From the NCBI GenBank assembly GCA_046728075.1, contig JBKPDV010000273.1, forward strand, positions 1-18,845: a stretch of 18,845 nucleotides of DNA, written 5' to 3'. Positions 7,481 to 12,662 of this stretch are shown piece after piece. The translations under genes and the position numbers were made by a program. How positions within the stretch are numbered: the first letter of the stretch is position 1; every line of letters begins with the position of its first letter. The stretch comes from JBKPDV01 sp046728075. Lineage in GTDB: Bacteria; Acidobacteriota; Thermoanaerobaculia; UBA5066; Gp7-AA6. Under the pieces are notes generated by a model. It had not been told where the DNA came from, did not search any database, and saw only the letters and a list, made by a program, of their open reading frames with translations.

Positions 7481-8610
7481 CACGCGTTCAGCCCCTGCCT
7501 CAGCTCCCGGCTGAGGATCTCGACGGCGGAGCGGGTTCCGCCCGTCATCTTTTCCTTCCACTGTCCCTCGGTCTCGAAGCGCTTGTCGCCGATGGCCTCG
7601 CCCCAGGGCCGAAGCGCCGCGTCGAGCTCGCCGGCGGACCAGACGTCCCCTCCGCGACTTCGGATCATCGCGATGACGTACGGAACGATCCGGATGAACG
7701 CGCGCAGCGATGTCGAGCTCTTGATCGAATACTTGCGGCCGGCGAAGGCCGCCGGAAAGGCGCGGCCGGCGGCTTTGAAGTAATTCAGGAAGAACCGTTT
7801 GGCGTTCTCTCGGAACTCCCTCGCGATGCGCCCGCCCGCGGCGTCCATGGAGGCGAAGACATCGCGCAGCTCGTCGGCGAGAGCGGCCTGGGTCACGCTG
7901 CCTCGCCCGATCCCGAGCACCTTGATCTGGCCCTTGAGTGGGGAGCCCTCATCCTCGTTCAGCGCGCGGATGACGTCGTGGGCGGCGGCCAGGTTCTCGT
8001 CTCGGTAGAGGCGGCGGCCCGAGAGCGAGATCAGGTGCGAAGGGTTCAACTTCGTGTGCTTGCTGTTGATCGTCACGAAAAGCTCGACGACCTGATCGGC
8101 GGTGAGGCTGTCGAAAACGACGGCAGGCACCTGGAAGTCCTTCAGGTTGTGCTTCTCAGCCAATTGGTGGAGCGCCAGCAAACGGTGCTGACCATCCAGG
8201 GCCCGTAGAATCCCCGACTCCTCGGGCAGCTTCAGGGATCCCGCGTCGGACCGCCCGCCTCCTGGAACAAACTCGAGGCGCTTCTCCGAGACCAGCAGCA
8301 CGCTTCCGGGGATGGCCGGGAGCGTTCCGGAGTCGGCGCACTGCAAGTAATAGTTGACGAGCTCTTCGATCTTTCTCTGGATGATCGGTCGTTGAAAGGC
8401 CTGCTCGGAAGCGGCGATCTTTTTCTCGAGAAACTCCCAGTTGACCCGTCCGGACGCCTTCTTCTTCGCCTTCCCGCGGGTCGTCTGCGTATCCGAACCA
8501 AAAGAGAGGACCTCGAACCCGACCAGCGACTGCAAGTCCGCGCCGGACAAAAGGGCCTCGTAGAAGCGGACCCCGAATTGATTGAGCCGGAGCGAGGGAA
8601 CGGAGAGCAT
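7480..8610 (-). CDS. DGQHR-domain protein (DndB-like fold), solitary
   Basis: The 376-residue protein has the defining LDGQHRLLAL motif (D139-R143), followed by VFVTINSKHTKLNPSHLISLSG-type sequence (written here as FVTINSKHTKLNPS) typical of DGQHR/DndB proteins. These share a ParB/Srx-like nucleotide-binding fold. Relatives include DndB, the repressor of DNA phosphorothioation clusters, and orphan proteins near restriction or mobile loci. A basic KAKKKASGR stretch (48-56) precedes the domain. No dnd, pbe, restriction or toxin genes are in the window, so the function is unassigned. Start ATG 8610 is preceded by GGGGGACCCAAGG. Repeat elements lie on both sides. Confidence 0.85.
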   Translation of the reverse strand: MLSVPSLRLNQFGVRFYEALLSGADLQSLVGFEVLSFGSDTQTTRGKAKKKASGRVNWEFLEKKIAASEQAFQRPIIQRKIEELVNYYLQCADSGTLPAIPGSVLLVSEKRLEFVPGGGRSDAGSLKLPEESGILRALDGQHRLLALHQLAEKHNLKDFQVPAVVFDSLTADQVVELFVTINSKHTKLNPSHLISLSGRRLYRDENLAAAHDVIRALNEDEGSPLKGQIKVLGIGRGSVTQAALADELRDVFASMDAAGGRIAREFRENAKRFFLNYFKAAGRAFPAAFAGRKYSIKSSTSLRAFIRIVPYVIAMIRSRGGDVWSAGELDAALRPWGEAIGDKRFETEGQWKEKMTGGTRSAVEILSRELRQGLNA

Positions 8611-8664
8611 CCTTGGGTCCCCCTTTTTTTGCGAGGGGGATTATACGGGAGGGTCAAAAACACC

Positions 8665-8735
8665 AAGTTCAACGTTCAAAGTTCAAGGTTCAAAGAGGAA
8701 AAACTCGTCCCGACTTTGAACTTTGAACCTTGAAC
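8665..8735. repeat. Inverted 7-bp tandem repeats, GTTCAAA family
   Basis: The left arm (8665-8695) is AGTTCAA, CGTTCAA, AGTTCAA, GGTTCAA units. The right arm (8713-8735) is the inverse (ACTTTGA, ACTTTGA, ACCTTGA). The spacer is 17 bp. The element lies between the unrecognised minus-strand gene (stop 2 bp away) and the DGQHR gene start. A separate C6-T7/GCGAG-G5 palindromic stretch at 8628-8641 lies between it and the DGQHR start. Confidence 0.87.
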
Positions 8736-8737
8736 CG

Positions 8738-9082
8738 TTACGGAGGCGTGACCCCTCGCCAGTCCTGGCCGGAGATCATCTCGTCGTGGACCTGGCTGGC
8801 CCCGATCAGGATTCCTCGCAACTCCGAGGTCAGGAGTTTCTCGAGCTCCGGAAGAGAATCGGGGCTCGCCACCGGCACCGAGCACTCGATCGTCGACTGC
8901 CCGAGGGACGCGTAGAAGGGAGACGCGCGGCGGGTCCAGTCCGACTCGTTGCGCCGGTGCTTGGTCATCAAAAAGGCCGCCAAACGCCGTTCGTCCCACG
9001 GATCGGTGAGCGTCCAGCGGAAGTTGGCCCTCGGCCCTTTCTGCTCGGTCGCCGGCGGCTCGTCGGCGAGTGTGATCGCCAT
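8738..9082 (-). CDS. Unrecognised 114-residue protein
   Basis: The small soluble protein has no membrane segment and no Cys cluster. Visible features are FRWTLTDPWDERRLAAFLMTKH and, near the C-terminus, LPELEKLLTSELRGILIG with a terminal GQDWRGVTPP. I do not recognise a family. I chose ATG 9082 over ATG 9106 or 9121 because codons become strongly GC-ending only from 9082 onward. The 13 upstream codons (TTG, CGT, CTA, TTA, AAT and others) look non-coding and AT-rich, like a promoter. No ribosome binding site is evident. The gene is divergent from the adaptor-kinase-regulator operon. Confidence 0.6.
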   Translation of the reverse strand: MAITLADEPPATEQKGPRANFRWTLTDPWDERRLAAFLMTKHRRNESDWTRRASPFYASLGQSTIECSVPVASPDSLPELEKLLTSELRGILIGASQVHDEMISGQDWRGVTPP

Positions 9083-9135
9083 AGAATCTGCATTTAACGA
9101 TAGCATCCCGCCACGCAACATCCAAGGTGATGACG
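9083..9135. promoter_or_regulatory. Short divergent control region
   Basis: This 53-bp gap between divergent genes is AT-richer than its surroundings. On the minus strand, TTGGAT and TATCGT are separated by 17 nt and sit suitably upstream of ATG 9082. On the plus strand, AAGGTG (9124-9129) is a ribosome binding site for ATG 9136. No sigma-54 element is visible here. Confidence 0.35.
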
Positions 9136-9876
9136 ATGCTTCTTGCGGCTTTGCTCTTCGGCCTGGCGCCCGCTCCCCAGCCGACGCCCGCAGGCACCGT
9201 CTACGCCTCGCACCTGATGGTGGACCAGGAGGTCACGGTCTCCTCCCGCATCACGGGGGTCATCGAGACCATTCACGTGGAGCGAGGGGCAGCGGTCACC
9301 CGAGGCCATCCGCTGTGCACACTCGAGCTCAAGGAGTTCGACCAGGACGTCCAGCAGGCCTTGGAACAGATGGGTTTGGCGAAGGCGGAGCTCAATCGCG
9401 CGGAGGCGCTGACCAGCGGCGGCGTCGGCAGCCGAGCCGATCTGGACACGAAGCGCGCACAATACGCCGTGGCTGTGGCGGCCTGGGAAAAGGCAAAGGC
9501 GATCCGCGACTACGCCGTCATCCGGGCGCCCTTCGCGGGGATCGTCACGGAGAAGCAGGCTCGTGTCGGCCAGAAGGTCATCGACAATCAAAACGTCCCT
9601 CTGTTCAAGATCACGGCCTTCGAACCGTTGCTCGCGCGCATCTACGTTCCGGAAAAGGAACTTCTGAAAATTCACCGCGGAATGGTGGTCGACGTGGTTC
9701 CAGTCAACTTTCATGAGGCGCGCACTAAGGGAACCATCGAATACATCGGCCCAACCGTAGATCCGGCGAGCGGGACCTTTCAGGTCGTCATCCGGGTTCG
9801 GAAGGATTCCCCCCGGGTCATTCTGCGTCCTGGCCTGGCAGTCGAAGTGACGCTTCCCACCTCGGCCATCCGGTGA
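9136..9876 (+). CDS. Periplasmic adaptor (HlyD/RND membrane-fusion protein family)
   Basis: The 246-residue secreted adaptor starts with a hydrophobic signal-like segment (MLLAALLFGLAPAP). A first lipoyl half follows (VSSRITGVIETIHVERGAAVTRGHPLCTLE), then a short alpha-hairpin (about 65-115). The second lipoyl half is IRAPFAGIVTEKQARVGQKV, followed by a beta-barrel ending in LRPGLAVEVTLP. Adaptors of this type link inner-membrane pumps to outer-membrane channels. No pump gene adjoins it; the next genes are a kinase and a sigma-54 regulator, overlapping by TGATG. The protein is short for the family (usually 350-400), mainly because of the short hairpin and missing C-terminal domain. ATG 9136 is preferred for its spacing from AAGG; GTG 9127 or ATG 9130 are possible. 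Confidence 0.87.
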   Translation: MLLAALLFGLAPAPQPTPAGTVYASHLMVDQEVTVSSRITGVIETIHVERGAAVTRGHPLCTLELKEFDQDVQQALEQMGLAKAELNRAEALTSGGVGSRADLDTKRAQYAVAVAAWEKAKAIRDYAVIRAPFAGIVTEKQARVGQKVIDNQNVPLFKITAFEPLLARIYVPEKELLKIHRGMVVDVVPVNFHEARTKGTIEYIGPTVDPASGTFQVVIRVRKDSPRVILRPGLAVEVTLPTSAIR

Positions 9877-10610
9877 TGACGACTCCGCAGCGTCCCCGAG
9901 GCCCGTCTCAGCTGCGCTCGACCCTGGACCGCGTGCTCGTACACGACATCAAGAACATGGGTTTTCGTTTGCAGCTGCTTCTGTCGAACCTCGAGGAGCA
10001 TTACGAGGACCCCGAGTTCAAGCGCTCCATTCAGGAGTTGCTGCGATCGACGATTGGCCGTCTCGACGGCATCGTGGACCGTTTCTCCGCGCACGAGGAC
10101 TCCGTTCTGATCAAGGTCGCCCTCGACCTGAACGGCATCGTGCGAGAGGTGGCCGATGGCACAACGCGTCGCGATGTGCCCAAGGCTGGGGAGCACAGCC
10201 GCGCCCCGCTCTCGCTGGCGCTCGGAGACCCGCCGGAGATATGGGGCGACCCGTACTACCTGACAGACGCCCTAACCAGCCTCGTCGACAACGCGCTGGA
10301 AGCGACTCCACCGGAGGGTAAGGTCTTGGTGCGGACCTTCTCCGAGGAAACGGGTCGCAGTCGGCGTGCGGTGGTGGAGATCATCGACAACGGCAGCGGG
10401 ATCCCCGCGGATTTCGTGCGCGACCGGCTCTTCCAGCCGTTCCAAACGACCAAGTCCGACGGTGTGGGATTAGGGCTTGCCACGGCGAGTCAGATCGTAC
10501 GAATCCACGGGGGCGCCATCCGCTTGCTCTCCGAGCCGGGCGGCGGAACGGTTGTCCGGTTGACCTTTCCCGGCGTCTCGAAGGCCGAGTCGGAGCCAGA
10601 GACATCGTGA
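9876..10610 (+). CDS. Short soluble sensor histidine kinase, PrsK-like core
   Basis: The 244-residue protein consists almost only of the kinase core. The phospho-acceptor box is VLVHDIKNMGFRLQLL, with H23 in the HDIKN form characteristic of PrsK-type kinases. The ATP-binding domain has N-box DNALEAT (N139), G1 DNGSGIP (D171), F-box LFQPFQTTK and G2 GVGLGLA. There is no membrane segment, PAS or GAF domain, so input must come from a partner, perhaps the adaptor or the GAF proteins nearby. Its ATG overlaps the adaptor stop, and its own stop overlaps the GTG of the response regulator. This makes an obligate cotranscribed sensor-regulator pair. Confidence 0.92.
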   Translation: MTTPQRPRGPSQLRSTLDRVLVHDIKNMGFRLQLLLSNLEEHYEDPEFKRSIQELLRSTIGRLDGIVDRFSAHEDSVLIKVALDLNGIVREVADGTTRRDVPKAGEHSRAPLSLALGDPPEIWGDPYYLTDALTSLVDNALEATPPEGKVLVRTFSEETGRSRRAVVEIIDNGSGIPADFVRDRLFQPFQTTKSDGVGLGLATASQIVRIHGGAIRLLSEPGGGTVVRLTFPGVSKAESEPETS

Positions 10611-11980
10611 TCGAAACGCCGGCAGTGCCCGGCACCCTCCTTGTCGTCGAGGACGATCCCCTTCTGCTCGATCAGCTCCGCTGGTCGCTCAAGGGGCTCT
10701 TCGAGGTGCGCGGCGCCCGAGACGCGAACGAAGGACGCACGCTGCTCAACTCGGATCCGGACCTCTATCTCTTCGACCTGAGATTGCCTCCTTCGGGCCA
10801 AGTCGAAGAGGGTCTGAAGCTCTTGGAGGAGGTTCGGCGGCGCGATCCGGAGGCGACCGTCGTCATCATGTCAGGGGAGGAAGATCGCCAGGTCGCGCTG
10901 CGATCGATCGAGCTCGGCGCGTTTGATTTCTTCCGCAAGCCAGTCGATCCGGCGCTGTTGCTGATCATCCTGGCGCGCGCGCTCGAGCGGCGGCGGCTTC
11001 TCGTGGAAAACCGTGAGCTCAAGCAGGAGGCGCGGGCCGGACAGAGCTTCGATCGTCTCGTCGGCGCGAGCCCCCCAATGAAAAAACTCTTCTCCGAGAT
11101 CGAAAGGGTTGCGCCCACCGACGCGACCGTTCTCTTGTTCGGAGAGAGCGGCACGGGCAAAGAGCTCGTCGCCCACTCCATTCATGATCGGAGCCCGCGC
11201 AAGGACCACCCCTTCGTCGCCTTGAACGCGTCGGCCCTGCCCGAAGCTCTCGCCGAGTCAGAGCTCTTCGGGCACGAGAAGGGAGCGTTCACCGGCGCCA
11301 TCGCCTCGCGCCCCGGGCGGTTCGAGCTGGCCCAGGGCGGAACGCTCTTCCTGGACGAGATCGGCACGCTTTCCGCGGCCGTTCAGTCGAAGCTCCTTCG
11401 AGCACTCGAGACGCACGAGATCGAGCGGGTCGGAGGGAGAAGGACCATCCCGATCGACTTTCGCCTGATCTCAGCGACCAACGAAGACCTGGAAAAGAAG
11501 GTGGCCGACGGCGCCTTTCGCGAGGATCTCTTCTACCGCATCAACACGATCCCCTTGCGGATCCCGCCTCTGCGCGAACGGCCGGGCGACATCCCGCTCT
11601 TAGCCGAACACTTCCTGTCGAAGTTCACGGCCCGCCATCGCCGGCCCGCGCGCCGTCTCTCGCCGGAGGTTCAGGACCGTCTTGGCGCCCATCCCTGGCG
11701 CGGCAACGTGCGGGAGCTCGAGCACGTCATCGAGATGCTCGTGCTTTTCTCCGACGGCGAGAACATCGGCGAGGAAGATCTCCCGCGAGCCCTGCGCCAA
11801 CCGGCGGTGATTACCCGGCAAACTGAATCGCTCCCCTTCGCCAAGGCCGTCGAGGAATTCGAGAAAAGGCTCCTCGCCGACACGATTGCCTCGGCCGGCG
11901 GCATCAAAGCCGAAGCCGCCCGCCGCCTGGGCCTCGACCCGAACCAGATCAAGTACCTCTGTCGAAAGTACGGGCTGTAA
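10607..11980 (+). CDS. Sigma-54-dependent response regulator (NtrC family, PrsR-like)
   Basis: The 457-residue activator has three domains. The receiver (1-125) has acidic pocket E15-D17, phospho-acceptor D57 and switch lysine in FFRKPVD. The AAA+ domain (about 140-380) has Walker A GESGTGKE from 179, the sigma-54 contact loop GAFTGA at 226-231 and Walker B LFLDEIG. The C-terminal Fis-type helix-turn-helix (about 415-457) has GGIKAEAARRLGLDPNQIKYL. All residues needed for sigma-54 activation are visible. The GTG start overlaps the kinase stop. The sequence most resembles the PrsR branch known from PEP-CTERM/exosortase loci, but no PEP-CTERM motif is seen here. A sigma-54 promoter 130 bp downstream is the probable target. 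Confidence 0.96.
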   Translation: MIETPAVPGTLLVVEDDPLLLDQLRWSLKGLFEVRGARDANEGRTLLNSDPDLYLFDLRLPPSGQVEEGLKLLEEVRRRDPEATVVIMSGEEDRQVALRSIELGAFDFFRKPVDPALLLIILARALERRRLLVENRELKQEARAGQSFDRLVGASPPMKKLFSEIERVAPTDATVLLFGESGTGKELVAHSIHDRSPRKDHPFVALNASALPEALAESELFGHEKGAFTGAIASRPGRFELAQGGTLFLDEIGTLSAAVQSKLLRALETHEIERVGGRRTIPIDFRLISATNEDLEKKVADGAFREDLFYRINTIPLRIPPLRERPGDIPLLAEHFLSKFTARHRRPARRLSPEVQDRLGAHPWRGNVRELEHVIEMLVLFSDGENIGEEDLPRALRQPAVITRQTESLPFAKAVEEFEKRLLADTIASAGGIKAEAARRLGLDPNQIKYLCRKYGL

Positions 11981-11989
11981 GCAGCCGAT

Positions 11990-12006
11990 GGTTGAGAAAA
12001 TCAACC
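11990..12006. promoter_or_regulatory. Candidate activator-binding dyad
   Basis: GGTTGA and TCAACC are perfect inverted halves separated by GAAAA. The centre lies about 140 bp upstream of the predicted start of the sigma-54 transcript, a normal distance for an enhancer site bound by the Fis-type domain of an NtrC-family activator. It could also be a weak hairpin after the regulator gene; no T-run follows it. Confidence 0.4.
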
Positions 12007-12112
12007 TCGGGTGAAAAAACGACTCAAGCTGGAGGCCCTCGAGCAAGAGCGATCCTCGCGCATGTCTCTGTGAATCAGATGCTTGCCGTCCGGCCTCTCG
12101 GGATGAGAGAGA

Positions 12113-12128
12113 TGGCCTCCTTGTTGCG
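12113..12128 (+). promoter_or_regulatory. Sigma-54 (-24/-12) promoter
   Basis: TGGCCTCCTTGTTGCG matches the sigma-54 pattern TGGC-N7-TTGC at every core position, with the GG and GC doublets at the required spacing. Transcription would begin near 12139, giving a leader of about 21 nt that still contains the AAGGAGG ribosome binding site of the repeat-protein gene. The neighbouring gene upstream is a GAFTGA-containing activator, which supports the call independently. Confidence 0.72.
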
Positions 12129-12159
12129 ATACGCCTCTTCAAGCAGAAGGAGGAAAGTA

Positions 12160-12612
12160 ATGGCAAAAGAAGTCAGGATTCAGTTAACGCCAGAGCAGAA
12201 AGCCAAGATCAAAGCAGCCACGGGCAAGAGCATGGAAGAGATTCGCGTTTCCAGCATGGGGAAGAATCTCGCTGTCTCGGCTGGCCAAAAGGGTCTTAGC
12301 GAGCAGGGTCTGCGCGACGATGCCCTCCGTGACGATGCCCTTCGTGACGACGCGATGCGTGACGACGCGATGCGTGATGATGCCCTGCGGGACGATGCCC
12401 TCCGTGACGACGCGATGCGTGACGATGCCCTCCGTGACGATGCCCTCCGTGACGATGCCCTCCGTGACGATGCCCTGCGAGACGATGCCCTCCGTGACGA
12501 TGCCCTGCGAGACGATGCCCTCCGTGACGATGCCCTGCGAGACGATGCCCTCCGTGACGACGCCCTGCGAGACGATGCCCTTCGTGACGATGCCCTGCGG
12601 AACCAGGAATAA
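12160..12612 (+). CDS. Pentapeptide (DDA[L/M]R)19 repeat protein, candidate exported or processed peptide
   Basis: The 150-residue protein has a basic 52-residue N-terminal segment (MAKEVRIQLTPEQKAKIKAA, TGKSMEEIRV, SSMGKNLAVS). Nineteen exact-length DDALR or DDAMR units follow (residues 53-147), ending in NQE. Met replaces Leu in units 3, 4 and 7. The repeats contain no Cys, Ser, Thr, Lys or aromatic residue and are net acidic. There is no signal peptide or membrane segment. AAGGAGG lies 7 nt before the ATG, a very strong ribosome binding site; a sigma-54 promoter precedes it and a strong terminator follows, so it is a monocistronic, highly expressible unit. I infer that the N-terminus is a leader recognised by the PqqD-like domain encoded opposite. 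The function is unknown. Confidence 0.85.
   Translation: MAKEVRIQLTPEQKAKIKAATGKSMEEIRVSSMGKNLAVSAGQKGLSEQGLRDDALRDDALRDDAMRDDAMRDDALRDDALRDDAMRDDALRDDALRDDALRDDALRDDALRDDALRDDALRDDALRDDALRDDALRDDALRDDALRNQE
12316..12600 (+). repeat. 19 tandem 15-bp coding repeats
   Basis: There are nineteen uninterrupted 15-bp units, consensus GACGATGCCCTCCGT. Units 10-17 (12451-12570) alternate CTCCGT and CTGCGA endings, forming four near-identical 30-bp dimers, which points to recent duplication of a two-unit block. Units 3, 4 and 7 share GACGACGCGATGCGT. Variation is mostly synonymous, so the protein sequence is kept. Confidence 0.97.
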
Positions 12613-12633
12613 ACTTTCCGAAAAGCAGGTCGA

Positions 12634-12661
12634 GCGCCCCGTTAACGCGGGGCGCTTTTTT
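12634..12661 (+). terminator. Intrinsic terminator of the repeat-protein gene
   Basis: GCGCCCCG (12634-12641) pairs perfectly with CGGGGCGC (12648-12655) across a 6-nt loop, followed at once by six T. It starts 21 bp after the repeat-protein stop and ends just before the stop of the convergent M50 gene, so it also insulates the two transcripts. Confidence 0.93.
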
Positions 12662-12662
12662 C

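Noticed and set aside
3001..8735. Hairpin repeats read as CRISPR or classical terminators
   Set aside because: There are no unique spacers between units, the arms are inverted rather than direct, no T-runs follow, and several lie between same-strand or divergent genes.
9083..9121. N-terminal extension of the unrecognised minus-strand gene to ATG 9121
   Set aside because: Its codons are AT-ending, unlike the rest of the gene, and the stretch is better explained as the divergent promoter region.
12316..12600. Possible CRISPR array
   Set aside because: Units are 15 bp, directly abutting with no unique spacers, and fully in frame with the coding sequence.
10607..12612. PEP-CTERM/exosortase system suggested by the PrsK/PrsR-like pair
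   Set aside because: The repeat protein has no signal peptide, PEP motif, C-terminal membrane helix or basic tail, and no exosortase gene is in the window.
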